NCBI RefSeq assembly: GCF_014695715.1
Contig: NZ_JACJOT010000013.1
Span: forward strand, 1 to 64,000
Reading direction: 5' to 3'
From: Microcoleus sp. FACHB-68
GTDB taxonomy: Bacteria; Cyanobacteriota; Cyanobacteriia; Cyanobacteriales; Oscillatoriaceae
DNA: 64,000 bases
The stretch's first letter is position 1, and each line of letters begins with the position of its first letter. The position numbers were made by a program, and so were the translations under genes. Positions 52,075-61,286 of this stretch are shown here, one piece after another. The notes beneath the pieces are model-generated. The model was not told the origin of the DNA. It ran no database searches and saw only the letters and a list, made by a program, of their open reading frames with translations.

Positions 52075-53763
52075 GTGCAGATACTTTCCTCAACTCATCG
52101 GCGTTTAAGCTATGCCTTTTTGCTGGCACTGACTCTCGCTGCTTGTAAAGGCCGGCAGCCCCAACCGCAGCGACTGGCTCCTCTGCCGCAAGATGCTTTT
52201 GTTCAGGTCTATTTCAATCACTCACAAACGGCTGAGTATACTGAGCCTTACCGGCGTTACCAGCGTGCCGGTGATGATTTAGAACGGTTAATTGTCGATA
52301 CAATTGCTAGCGCTCGTTCGACGCTAGATGTTGCGGTTCAAGAGTTGCGCTTACCTGAAATTGCCAAAGCGATTGTTGAGCGTCACAAAGCTGGGGTGAA
52401 GGTGCGATTAATTCTGGAAAATAACTACAGCCGGCCTTGGAGTACGTTCACACCCGCCGAAGTTAAAGAACTGCCGGAACGCGAGAGTGATCGCTACAGC
52501 GAATTTCGGCGTTTAGTTGATATCAACGGCGATAATGAGCTGAGTCCAGATGAAATTAAGCAAAGAGATGCTTTAGTTCTATTACGTGATGCCGGCATCG
52601 CGCTCATTGATGATACAGCCGACGGATCAAAAGGCAGCAATTTGATGCATCACAAATTTGTGATCGTTGATGGTGCAACGATAATCCTCACTTCAGCGAA
52701 TTTCACGAGTAGTGATATTCATGGGGATTTTAAATCGGCTGATAGTCGAGGCAATGCGAATAATTTGCTAAAAATTGATAGTTCTGAGGTGGCTGCTTCA
52801 TTTACTCAAGAATTTAATCTGATGTGGGGCGACGGGCCGGCAGGTAAATTAGATAGTAAATTTGGGGTGAAAAAACCGTTTCGACCGGCACGACAAGTTC
52901 AATTAGGTCAAACGACTGTTACGGTGCAATTTTCTCCAGTCTCTAAAAGCGTCCCTTGGAACCAAACTCCTAATGGATTTATCGGCCAAACATTAGCTGC
53001 GGCAAGTCAATCAATTAATCTTGCTTTATTTGTATTTTCTGAACAGCAACTTGCCAATATTCTTGAAACTTCTCGTCAGCAAGGCGTCGAAGTTCGGGCG
53101 TTAATTGATTCGAGTTTTGCTCATAGAAGTTATAGCGAGGGGTTGGATATGATGGGGGTTGCTCTGGGTGATAATTGCAAATATGAACCCAACAACCGGC
53201 CCTGGAAAAATCCAATTACAACGGTTGGGGTGCCAATGCTGCCGCCTGGAGATTTGTTGCATCACAAATTTGCAGTTGTGGATGATACAACGACAATTGC
53301 CGGTTCTCATAATTGGAGTGATGCGGCTAACACCGGCAACGATGAAACGGTGCTGGTGGTTCAAAGTCCGACCGTTGCCGCCCATTTTAAGCGGGAATTT
53401 GAACGACTTTATGCCGGTGCTCAGTTGGGGGTGCCGGTGATAATTCAGCGAAGAGTGCAGGCGCTACAGCAACAGTGTGTGCCGGCTGTAGCCTCCCAAA
53501 CTCCCTCACAAGGCAAGCCGGTTCCTTCGGGTTCTCCATTGGCTATTAGCCGGCAAGACAAGACTCAAACTGAACAGCGAATCAATCTCAACACAGCCAC
53601 TGAGCAAGAATTAGAGTCATTGCCAGGAGTGGGGCCAAAATTAGCCCAGCAGATCGTCGCGGCGCGGCAGCAAAAACCCTTTACATCTGTTGAAGATTTG
53701 GATCGTGTACCTGGAGTTGGCCCAAAAATCTTAGAGAAGTTGCGAGATCGCGTTACTTGGTAA
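52075..53763 (+). CDS. Lipoprotein with two PLD (HKD) domains and a ComEA-type helix-hairpin-helix
   Basis: 562 aa from GTG 52075, chosen because it yields a lipoprotein signal (HRRLSYAFLLALTLAACKGR, lipobox LAAC); the ATG at 51946 would add 43 AT-coded residues. Two intact HKD motifs follow, LMHHKFVIVDGATIILTSAN and LLHHKFAVVDDTTTIAGSHN. An EF-hand-like DINGDNELSPDE sits between them. The last 60 residues are two helix-hairpin-helix motifs (LESLPGVGPKLAQQIVAARQ; DLDRVPGVGPKILEKL) as in the DNA-uptake protein ComEA. A membrane-tethered extracytoplasmic nuclease that grips DNA is the likely activity. Confidence 0.88.
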   Translation: MQILSSTHRRLSYAFLLALTLAACKGRQPQPQRLAPLPQDAFVQVYFNHSQTAEYTEPYRRYQRAGDDLERLIVDTIASARSTLDVAVQELRLPEIAKAIVERHKAGVKVRLILENNYSRPWSTFTPAEVKELPERESDRYSEFRRLVDINGDNELSPDEIKQRDALVLLRDAGIALIDDTADGSKGSNLMHHKFVIVDGATIILTSANFTSSDIHGDFKSADSRGNANNLLKIDSSEVAASFTQEFNLMWGDGPAGKLDSKFGVKKPFRPARQVQLGQTTVTVQFSPVSKSVPWNQTPNGFIGQTLAAASQSINLALFVFSEQQLANILETSRQQGVEVRALIDSSFAHRSYSEGLDMMGVALGDNCKYEPNNRPWKNPITTVGVPMLPPGDLLHHKFAVVDDTTTIAGSHNWSDAANTGNDETVLVVQSPTVAAHFKREFERLYAGAQLGVPVIIQRRVQALQQQCVPAVASQTPSQGKPVPSGSPLAISRQDKTQTEQRINLNTATEQELESLPGVGPKLAQQIVAARQQKPFTSVEDLDRVPGVGPKILEKLRDRVTW

Positions 53764-53829
53764 GCTGACGCATAATGAACGGGCATTTTAAATTATGAGA
53801 ATTAAGCCGCAGCCGCTAAATGTAGCCGG

Positions 53830-54267
53830 CTACAGTGACTTATTAACCGCTAACCTTAACCTTAATAAATCGAAGCCGGTTTGATGATGTATTTTTTCTT
53901 CTAATAAAATGAAACCATATTTGTCATAAAACGCTCGACCGATTGAATTAGCGGAAAACACCTCTACTTCAAGATTTTCTCTGAGTTCTTTAGCATGATC
54001 CATGAGCGCACGGCCAATACCGTGACCGTGTCGTTTTGGATCGACAAAAAAACCACCCACTTCATTTCCGAGTAGGGAGATAAACCCAACGACACAACCA
54101 TCTACTTCAAAAACCCACGTTTCTGCATTAGGCAAATAAATTTCTGAGATGCTTTTTCTCTCTGACGCCAAGAATTCATTGCTCAGAAATGAATGAGCTA
54201 ATTCCGACGCATCTGCCCATACGGACAACACTTCCTCTAGGTCTTTTTCTTCGTATTCCCGAATCAT
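53830..54267 (-). CDS. GNAT-family N-acetyltransferase
   Basis: 145 aa, one GNAT domain. The acetyl-CoA pyrophosphate loop is FFVDPKRHGHGIGRALMDHA (R/Q-x-x-G-x-G/A pattern), and the C-terminal FYDKYGFILLEEKIHHQTG matches the usual strand after it. The N-terminus MIREYEEKDLEEVLSVWADA is typical. The substrate cannot be told. It converges on the PLD gene with 66 bp between stops. Confidence 0.9.
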   Translation of the reverse strand: MIREYEEKDLEEVLSVWADASELAHSFLSNEFLASERKSISEIYLPNAETWVFEVDGCVVGFISLLGNEVGGFFVDPKRHGHGIGRALMDHAKELRENLEVEVFSANSIGRAFYDKYGFILLEEKIHHQTGFDLLRLRLAVNKSL

Positions 54268-54421
54268 TTTTACTCTTAGTATAGTAATTCTACTAAATCT
54301 TTTGTCATATTTTTAGCGGGAAAGAGGCTTGCACGCCAAGCTTTTCTGAGTAATAATTATTCACAAATTACAGAGGATAGCGATAGTTTTCTTAGCTGCT
54401 AATACTAACGCCCAACGAGCC

Positions 54422-54450
54422 TCAGCAGGGAAGTTGTTCACCCCTGCTGA
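54422..54450 (-). terminator. Hairpin after the peptidoglycan-binding gene
   Basis: TCAGCAGGG (54422-54430) pairs with CCCTGCTGA (54442-54450), 11-nt loop, 18 bp beyond the minus-strand stop at 54469. It lacks a clear T-tract, so it may act as a stabilising or weak terminator structure. Confidence 0.45.
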
Positions 54451-54468
54451 AGTTCGATAGCTGGCTAT

Positions 54469-55011
54469 TTAGCACCCGGTTGGTGCGAAAATTTTGCTCA
54501 AGGCATACCAAGTCCGAGAACCAACAATGCCATCAGCGACTAAACCGGCATTTGCTTGGAAACTGCGAACGGCGCTGTCAGTCATGGGGCCAAAATCACC
54601 GTCAATCAGGCCCGTGTATTGGCCAATAATTTGCAGGGTTTCCTGAACTGTCATGACTGCTTGACCTTTGCTTCCCCGTTGTAAAACCGGCATATTAATA
54701 GGAGCGCCGGTGTACAGTGCTTGCCAGGTTAAATTCCCGACAATGCCATCGGCTGTGAGGAAGACGCGGCGCTGAAAGGCTTTCACAAATTCTAAGGTTG
54801 CCGGCGCAAAGATCCCGTCAACCACAGGGCAGTAACCCCAGTGATTAAGGAGCTTTTGCAGTTCTATAACGGCGTCACCTGTTGATCCGAGTACCAGGAG
54901 AGGCTTGTTCAGTTGAGCTGTGGCTTGGGTAGAAGAAAGTTGCTTATCAGTGAGTTGCATAGTTGTTTGGGTGGGTTGAATCTCTACACTTCCTAGATTA
55001 GGGGGCAACAC
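54469..55011 (-). CDS. Protein with two peptidoglycan-binding (PG_binding_1) domains
   Basis: 180 aa (ATG 54960 is an alternative, shorter start). Two PG_binding_1 repeats: about 45-105 (VIELQKLLNHWGYCPVVDGI, then TLEFVKAFQRRVFLTADGIV) and about 115-175 (VMTVQETLQIIGQYTGLIDG, then AVRSFQANAGLVADGIVGSR). No catalytic domain and no signal peptide are visible. Such proteins often carry a partner enzyme elsewhere or bind wall from the outside via non-classical export; its role is undefined. Confidence 0.85.
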   Translation of the reverse strand: MLPPNLGSVEIQPTQTTMQLTDKQLSSTQATAQLNKPLLVLGSTGDAVIELQKLLNHWGYCPVVDGIFAPATLEFVKAFQRRVFLTADGIVGNLTWQALYTGAPINMPVLQRGSKGQAVMTVQETLQIIGQYTGLIDGDFGPMTDSAVRSFQANAGLVADGIVGSRTWYALSKIFAPTGC

Positions 55012-55265
55012 CCCTCGTCACCATCGCCCAAGCAGTTCATCGCTTTGGAGGGTTTGACAATCCTTCGGTGAGTTCACCCATAGGGATGAGGGCGAGCAGG
55101 AAGATGCAACAGTAAAGTGAGACGCCGCTAAATTCCCAAGTTTTGACATCCTCCCAGAGATGCCGGTGTTCAATTACTATGCTCGTCCTTAGGGGGTGCA
55201 CTACGGGGGTAACAAAGCGGGAAAATAGTTGAGGTGTAAAGATGTGACCAGAAGGGAGAATCGCC

Positions 55266-55505
55266 ATGCCGCGAGAAGTTACAGACACTAAAGGCGTTAC
55301 CTGGACGTGTGTTCAGGCTTTTTCGGGTTTGTCAGATGAGTCAGAGAACCGCGCCGCCGCTCAGGTTAAAGGAAAAGACGATGCCTATTGGGTTGTCTGT
55401 ACGCCGAGTGGGGGTGCTCAATCGGTGCGGCTTGAGCTTCAAGGTGAGTGGGAAAAATCTTATTCTGACGAAGCGCTACTGCGCGAAATTGAAGAATTAC
55501 TCTAG
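55266..55505 (+). CDS. Small conserved protein
   Basis: 79 aa, soluble. It starts at ATG 55266 after GGGAGAA. The protein is MPREVTDTKGVTWTCVQAFS, then a beta-like AYWVVCTPSGGAQSVRLELQ and a helical acidic end (SDEALLREIEELL). I know it as a small cyanobacterial hypothetical without function. Confidence 0.7.
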   Translation: MPREVTDTKGVTWTCVQAFSGLSDESENRAAAQVKGKDDAYWVVCTPSGGAQSVRLELQGEWEKSYSDEALLREIEELL

Positions 55506-56278
55506 CTATAGCAAGCTGGGTTTTTGTCAAGTTCCAAATGATTGGGCGGTAAAAAACATTTATATCGCCCGAATAGAAGATTCTTCAATTTTTGATAAGA
55601 GTAGAGGTTAGAAAAGGTTAGTGTAGTTAAAATAATCGGTAATTATAGAAGTTGTATTAATTTTAACTCTGTTGATTTAGGCAAGATTAATGCCGCTCTT
55701 ATATTATTAAACCTCAATAAAAAAATATTGTTATACCGAGAAATAATCTGTTATCGAATAACGGCTAGCTTATCCGAGAAAAAAGTATTATGACCGAACC
55801 GTTAGATTAAACAGGTTTAATAGAAATGGCGAAGCACATCAATAGCAAGCTAAGAAGTGCTTTGAGAATGCTTGCAAGGCAGCATTAGCAACTGAGGCAG
55901 CCATATACATTCACAAGTTTCTATTGATGAGCCGGCATTGAGGCGGAAACTTTATGAGCTGGTTTTTTGCGACATTGTAGCCGGCTCATGACAATTATCA
56001 CACTGGCGGTAGTTTACCTGGTATTAGGGGAATATTAAGCAAAATCCGCGATGTTTGTATTGCCGTTATCCTGTCTCTTCCCTATGCCGGCATCAACAAA
56101 TCCCACCTGCCAGAGATGGTTTGAAGCGATCTTTGCCGGCACGCCCTGATTCAGTTCTATCGCCGCATGGCTTAGTGACAATACTCTAAATGGAACAATC
56201 CTGTGCAGCGTTGGATGTCTAGCTTGCTAGATTCAATCTAGCAATGACAAACTTCTACTTAAACATCAATCAATCATC
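55506..56278. other. Large intergenic region, 773 bp
   Basis: AT-rich first half without a gene. At 55927-55936 and 55980-55989 a perfect 10-bp inverted pair ATGAGCCGGC/GCCGGCTCAT encloses 43 bp. The tail near 56214-56235 has TAGCTTGCTAGATTCAATCTAG-like short dyads (CTAGATT/AATCTAG) just upstream of the gene at 56279, which could be an operator. No protein-coding gene is credible. Confidence 0.45.
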
Positions 56279-56878
56279 ATGCCCAAAAACCCTGAACAAC
56301 CAGCAGCCCGATTTCGCTCAGCCGCCGATTTTCCTAAAACAATCGAAAATGTTAGTAGCGCTGAAGCCCGACAAGTTTACGAGGAAATGAGAGCGTCCTT
56401 GATTTTCAGCAACCGCAGCCGCGCTCAATTACTTCGCCGCAATCAAGAACACAAACAATCTGCTCTCACACTCAAAGCAGATGTTGAGCGCTTGCATGGG
56501 TTTATTAACCAACTGGCTTTAGAAAAACACCAATTAGCTGACAATAACCAGTTCATTGTTTCTCAACTAGAGCAAGAAATGGGCAAGATGTCAAATCATT
56601 TGAATGAACTCACGCAGGTGTTTGATGAGGTTTCTGATGTTCAGAACGAATCTCAGACACAGTGGGATTTTGTGACCCTTCCAGGCCGATTTTTCAAGTT
56701 CCTTCGAGCCGTTGGCGCAATTGTTTCATGGTGGAAGGAAGAAAACCCACCTGAAGAAATTAAGCCGGCATCTGTGCCCCAGCTACCCACGCAAGCCAGC
56801 ACGGAAGATGATCGCAAGGCTCGGCCACAAATGCATACTGATCCTGCATCGGTAAATCGATCTTTATTAGGTGATTGA
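56279..56878 (+). CDS. Coiled-coil protein of unknown function, first gene of a pair
   Basis: 199 aa. A helical charged body (about 25-125, RLHGFINQLALEKHQLADNN; LEQEMGKMSNHLNELTQVFD) is followed by a short hydrophobic/Trp segment (FFKFLRAVGAIVSWWKEEN, about 141-158) that may be a membrane-dipping helix, then a Pro-rich polar tail. No family recognised. Its stop is 2 bp before the next ATG, so the pair is translated as a coupled operon. A dyad lies 40 bp upstream. Confidence 0.7.
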   Translation: MPKNPEQPAARFRSAADFPKTIENVSSAEARQVYEEMRASLIFSNRSRAQLLRRNQEHKQSALTLKADVERLHGFINQLALEKHQLADNNQFIVSQLEQEMGKMSNHLNELTQVFDEVSDVQNESQTQWDFVTLPGRFFKFLRAVGAIVSWWKEENPPEEIKPASVPQLPTQASTEDDRKARPQMHTDPASVNRSLLGD

Positions 56879-56880
56879 AC

Positions 56881-57285
56881 ATGGGTAGAAAGCGAATTAA
56901 TGACTTATTAGAACAGCTTAAGGAAAATCAGCAGAAAGAACTGGAGAATGCGGCTGCAATCTTCACAGTTGCTCAAGTCGCTGTTAATGAATTGGAACGG
57001 CAAATTGTTCAGGAAACGCCCGATTTAAAAACTCCACTTCCCGCATTGCCAGCAGCCCCATCACTGACTGAAAAAGACGAATTGCTAAAACTCTACGGCT
57101 CTTATAATGGCTGCCGGCGTGCCGCTAAAGAGCGCGGGATTAAATTAAAAGGTTCACCGACTTGGAAGCAACTAGCAGCAGCATTTAGCTACGCTGAAGC
57201 GTTGAAGTTAATTGCAAAATCTTATATCGATTCCTACCCCAATTCAGACATTAAAGGCATGACAATAGAGATAAAAATTGATTAG
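56881..57285 (+). CDS. Hypothetical protein, second gene of the pair
   Basis: 134 aa from ATG 56881; an overlapping TTG at 56875 adds only two residues. An N-terminal helix (MGRKRINDLLEQLKENQQKE, then NAAAIFTVAQVAVNELERQI) leads to a Pro-rich linker and a C-terminal basic segment GSYNGCRRAAKERGIKLKGS with a helix-turn-helix-like look (LLKLYGSYNGCRRAAKERGI), so DNA binding is possible but unproven. No family recognised. Coupled to the preceding gene. Confidence 0.65.
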   Translation: MGRKRINDLLEQLKENQQKELENAAAIFTVAQVAVNELERQIVQETPDLKTPLPALPAAPSLTEKDELLKLYGSYNGCRRAAKERGIKLKGSPTWKQLAAAFSYAEALKLIAKSYIDSYPNSDIKGMTIEIKID

Positions 57286-57336
57286 CGACTTATCAGTAAA
57301 ACGCTGGATGTCGCCCCCCTAGCCCCCCAATTCTGG

Positions 57337-57532
57337 GGGGAACCGGCATTTAAAGTCCCCCAGAATTGGGGAGCCAGTGCGGTCTTGGGGTTTCCCCAAG
57401 TGGAGCAACTGGCGTGGATTTAGGGGGCAAATCAACTTTTGGGGAACCGGCATTTAAAGTCCCCCAGAATTGGGGAGCCAGTGCGGTCTTGGGGTCTCCC
57501 CAAGTGGAGCAACTGGCGTGGATTTAGGGGGC
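57337..57532. repeat. Two direct copies of a 92-bp palindrome-rich repeat
   Basis: 57337-57428 and 57441-57532 are identical except for one base (TTTCCCC versus TCTCCCC). Each contains a CTTGGGG/CCCCAAG hairpin and the GTCCCCCAGAATTGGGG palindrome; a further CCCCCCAATTCTGGGGGG palindrome precedes copy 1. The mismatch falls in the hairpin loop, so structure is conserved. This is a cyanobacterial intergenic repeat family; the elements lie after the 56881 gene and before the CHAT gene end. Confidence 0.9.
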
Positions 57533-57578
57533 GATGAATTTAGAAAGATTAAGGGTTAATTGAAATATTTATAAAACT

Positions 57579-60500
57579 TCAATTCGCCTCGCCGATCAGC
57601 GTAAATGCCGCCCATTGTTTAGGATTGGGATATTCTTTCATGGTGGTGAGCATGGCTTGACGTAGAGCAACAGCTTTGTCAGGATTTTGTTGTAGATAGC
57701 GATAAAATTCATTCATTAAAAAGGCAGTAGAATTATCATTAACTGCCCACAGCGATACCAGGACGCTCGGGACTCCCGCAGCAATTAAAGAGCGAGATAA
57801 GCCAACTACACCATCGCCTTTAATGTCACCGCGTCCGGTGTCGCAGGCGCTGAGGACAACTAAATCAGCTTGCAGTTTCATGTCAAATATTTCGCCGGCA
57901 GTGAGTAAACCATCGATCACATCATCAGGTTTGCCTAGAGGAGCAAGCGCGATGGCTCCCGGTATACCAAATCCTTTAAAATCATCAAGTAAGCCGTGGG
58001 TCGCCAGATGAATGATGCGTGCTTGTTGCATTTTCTCCATCACCGTTGTTTTGGTGGCTTTGCTACCTATCAGTGCTTCGGTGTTGAAGAGTTTGGCAAT
58101 TTGAATCGCTTCCCTTTCTGCGCCAGGAAGAGGATCTAAGTTTGCAACTAATTCTCCGATTTGAATTTTGGGCATGGTAGGATTGCCCACAACTAGCACA
58201 TCCTTGACTGACCTTTGAGTGTTGTGCTTCTGCCTGTGGGTTAAGTCTAGAACTTGAATTGCCGGTGCGGTGAGGATGGTATGTTTTTCAATTAAGTATT
58301 TGCCTTGCTCGTCTTGCAGTGCGGGGAAGGGGACGAGAAACAGCGATTCTTGTGGGATGAAGATGACTCGGTCATCAGGATTTTTTGGGAGCAAGCCGGC
58401 AATGGGTGCAATTAGGAGTTGGTGGAGTTGTTGTAATTTTTCGGTTGAGTTTTCGGGTAGGGGATTTGTGGTAGTTACTTCAAAGATACTGCGACTTCTC
58501 ACACCGATATCATCACGGCTGGTGGTAACGAGGTCTTGTAGGGAGGTGTTCAATAATTTTTTCAGGTCTACTTGCTTATAGGCAATTTCACCTGTGGGTT
58601 TAATGACCCAAATGTAGAGTTTTGATTGCTGCCATTCTTGTTTTCCTTGATTTTGGTATTGTTCATAAATAATCGAATATTGAACAAGGGTAGCGTTTTG
58701 CTGGGAGGCAATTTGCTGAATTTCTGGAAGGGTTGGGGGTTTGAGATTGGGTTGATTGTTGGGGTTTTGTGAGAGCTTGGAGTCTAATAACTCCACCAAA
58801 GCACGACCGCGACTGCGTTCAGCAATTAAGAGTGCTTCAACAAATTTATTTTGTGCAACCAAAGCTTGTTGCAGAAAGCGGTAGGTAGTAGCTTGCTGTT
58901 CAAAAATGGAGATTTTTTGGTCATCTTTTAATTCTGGTGATCGCAGTGGTTCCAAAACCTCAATAGCTGCCAATAAGGTGGTTTCGGCTTGGGAATATTT
59001 ACCTTGAGTATGGTGAACAAATCCAATATTGTTGAGCATCGTACCTTGCATCGCCTTACCACCAATTTCTTTGGCAATGACTAAAGCTTGTTGATAAGAC
59101 TCCAAAGCTTTAGGGTACTGTCCTAGGTTGTCGTAAACAAACCCAATATTGTTGAGCGTTGTACCTTCTTCCGCCTTATTACCAGTTTCTTGGTGAATAG
59201 CTAAAGCTGCTTGATAATACTCCAAGGCTTTGGGGTACTGTCCTAGGTTGAAGTAAACAAACCCAATATTGTTGAGTGCTGTACCTTCTCCTGCCTTATT
59301 ACCAATTTCTTGGTGAATAGCTAAGGCTTGTTGATAAGACTCCAAGGCTTTGGGGTACTGTCCTAGGTTGGCGTAAACTGACCCAATATTCGTGAGCGCC
59401 GTCCCTTCTGTTGTCTTGTCACCAATTTCTTTGACAATGGCTAAAGCTGGTTGATAAGACTCCAAAGCTTTGGGGTACTGTCCTAGGCTGCTGTAAACTA
59501 ACCCAATATTGTTGAGCGTTATACCTTCTTGTGCCTTGTTACCAATTTCTTGGTGAATAGCTAAGGCTTGTTGATAAGACTCAAACGCTTTGGGATACTG
59601 TCCTAGGCTGTGATGAACTGACCCAATATTCGTGAGCGCCGTCCCTTCTCCTGCCTTGTCACCAATTTCTTTGCGAATGGCTAAGGATTGTTGATAATAC
59701 TCTAAGGCTTTGGGGTACTGTCCTAGGCCGTCGTAAACTAACCCAATATTGTTGAGCATCGTACCTTGCATCGCCTTGTCACCAATTTCTTTGGCAATGA
59801 CTAAAGCTTGTTGATAAGACTCCAAAGCTTTAGGGTACTGTCCTAGGTTGTCGTAAACAAACCCAATATTGTTGAGCCTCGTACCTTCCCCTGCCTTGTC
59901 ACCAATTTCTTTGGCAATGGCTAAAGCTTGTTGATAATACTCCAAGGCTTCAGGGTACTGTCCTAGGCTGTCGTAAACAAACCCAATATTGTTGAGCATC
60001 TTACCTTCTCCTGCCTTGTCACCAATTTCTTTGACAATGGCTAAAGCTTGTTGATAAGACTCCAAGGCTTGGGGGTACTGTCCTAGGTTGGCGTAAACTG
60101 ACCCAATATTGTTGAACACTTTACCTTCCCCTGCCTTGTCACCAATTTCTTGGTCAATAGCTAAGGCTTGTTGATAATATTCCAAGGCTTTGGGGTACTG
60201 TCCCAGGTTGTCGTAAACAAACCCAATATTGTTGAGCGTCGTACCTTCTCCTTCTTTGTCACCAATTTCTTGGTAAATGGCTAAGGCTTGTTGATAAGAC
60301 TCCAATGCTTTGGGGTACTGTCCTAGGTTGTCGTAAACTACCCCAATATTGTTGAACACTTTACCTTCCCCTGCCTTGTTACCAATTTCTCTGACAATCA
60401 CTAAAACACTTTGAAACGTCTCTAAAGCTTCTCGAAACTGACCTTGATTGAATTGCTGAAGACCTACTTGATACAGCCGCAATGCCTGATCTCTGGGTTC

Positions 60501-60641
60501 TTCTCTTGTCTGCGCCTGTGCCCATGCAGCACCACTTCCCCAAGTATTCCTTACCAGTGGTAACGGAAAACTCAAAGAGATGAGCAAGGTTGCAGTAATA
60601 ACGCTAAGGCGATGTAGATGAGGAGGCATAGTCTCAATCAA
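57579..60641 (-). CDS. Exported TPR-CHAT protein
   Basis: 1020 aa. A signal peptide (about 1-42, ending AWAQA) precedes about thirteen TPR-type 40-aa repeats (residues about 50-555; unit GxxxNNIGxVYxNLGQYPKA), a linker, then a CHAT domain (about 690-1015) of the caspase-like clan. The catalytic pair is present: H882 in RIIHLATHGLLDD and C933 in LVVLSACDTGRGD. CHAT proteases with TPRs act in bacterial cell-death or protease-effector systems; here the protein is alone and exported, so its partner is unknown. Twelve repeats are near-identical at DNA level with 120-bp period. Confidence 0.93.
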   Translation of the reverse strand: MIETMPPHLHRLSVITATLLISLSFPLPLVRNTWGSGAAWAQAQTREEPRDQALRLYQVGLQQFNQGQFREALETFQSVLVIVREIGNKAGEGKVFNNIGVVYDNLGQYPKALESYQQALAIYQEIGDKEGEGTTLNNIGFVYDNLGQYPKALEYYQQALAIDQEIGDKAGEGKVFNNIGSVYANLGQYPQALESYQQALAIVKEIGDKAGEGKMLNNIGFVYDSLGQYPEALEYYQQALAIAKEIGDKAGEGTRLNNIGFVYDNLGQYPKALESYQQALVIAKEIGDKAMQGTMLNNIGLVYDGLGQYPKALEYYQQSLAIRKEIGDKAGEGTALTNIGSVHHSLGQYPKAFESYQQALAIHQEIGNKAQEGITLNNIGLVYSSLGQYPKALESYQPALAIVKEIGDKTTEGTALTNIGSVYANLGQYPKALESYQQALAIHQEIGNKAGEGTALNNIGFVYFNLGQYPKALEYYQAALAIHQETGNKAEEGTTLNNIGFVYDNLGQYPKALESYQQALVIAKEIGGKAMQGTMLNNIGFVHHTQGKYSQAETTLLAAIEVLEPLRSPELKDDQKISIFEQQATTYRFLQQALVAQNKFVEALLIAERSRGRALVELLDSKLSQNPNNQPNLKPPTLPEIQQIASQQNATLVQYSIIYEQYQNQGKQEWQQSKLYIWVIKPTGEIAYKQVDLKKLLNTSLQDLVTTSRDDIGVRSRSIFEVTTTNPLPENSTEKLQQLHQLLIAPIAGLLPKNPDDRVIFIPQESLFLVPFPALQDEQGKYLIEKHTILTAPAIQVLDLTHRQKHNTQRSVKDVLVVGNPTMPKIQIGELVANLDPLPGAEREAIQIAKLFNTEALIGSKATKTTVMEKMQQARIIHLATHGLLDDFKGFGIPGAIALAPLGKPDDVIDGLLTAGEIFDMKLQADLVVLSACDTGRGDIKGDGVVGLSRSLIAAGVPSVLVSLWAVNDNSTAFLMNEFYRYLQQNPDKAVALRQAMLTTMKEYPNPKQWAAFTLIGEAN

Positions 60642-61286
60642 TCGGTTAGTGAACTGTTTTCATATATCTCCCATGTTGGGGAGGTTATGTAAAAATCTAT
60701 TCAACTTCTTCACAAACAGTCATTTGTTTAATCGTGCCAAAGCACGGTGCCATGAGATTTTTGCGCTCCTCTCTTCTGGGAGAACGCAATATCTTTTGGC
60801 TTTCTCTGAACCCGATCATAACCGGCTTGGGTATGAGTCATTGATTTGATTTTCTCACTTGTGTAGCCGTTATTCTAGTTGTAGAGATTTAACACCCATT
60901 ACCTAGGAAACAGAACCCATCTCTCCTCAATTCTATTGCCGGCTCTTAAAAGCCGGCGCACTACAGCCAAAAGCTGCGAGTGTATTACAAAACCCTGGCT
61001 TACGCTCTAAACTCAGCACTTTTTTCTAAACACTACGCTCAAAAATTTGGGTTGGCAGACAGGATATTTACGCTCACTATTAAGATTGGAATCATATTTT
61101 TGCCTAAAAAATTCCCATCAAAAAAGAAAAACTGGAAGCTTGAAACCCTCAAAGGTTAAGTATCCTAACAGTTTTATTAAAAATCCCTTCAGACCGGATA
61201 ACCTTGTTAAAGATAGGTAGAAATAAAGGATGCCCTCCTTGGCGTTGCTCCTCACACCACCAGACGCCCTATATCAACCTAGCTAA
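60642..61286. other. Large intergenic region, 645 bp
   Basis: Divergent spacer between the CHAT gene and the 61287 gene. A hairpin GCCGGCT/AGCCGGC lies at 60938-60957. In the leader of the 61287 gene GGCGT/ACGCC (61241-61268) could pair around an 18-nt loop that contains CTCCTCACACC. A 66-codon frame at 60649 has no support. I see no gene. Confidence 0.45.

Noticed and set aside
57579-60641. TPR-CHAT as part of a type III-E CRISPR (Craspase) or gasdermin system
   Set aside because: No gRAMP/Cas7-11, CRISPR array or gasdermin gene is nearby, and the protein has a signal peptide.
61241-61268. GCTCCTCACACC in a short stem, resembling the Yfr1 small-RNA core ACTCCTCACAC
   Set aside because: One base differs and there is no following terminator hairpin with T-tail; it lies within 20-45 bases of a start codon, so a leader hairpin is more likely than Yfr1.
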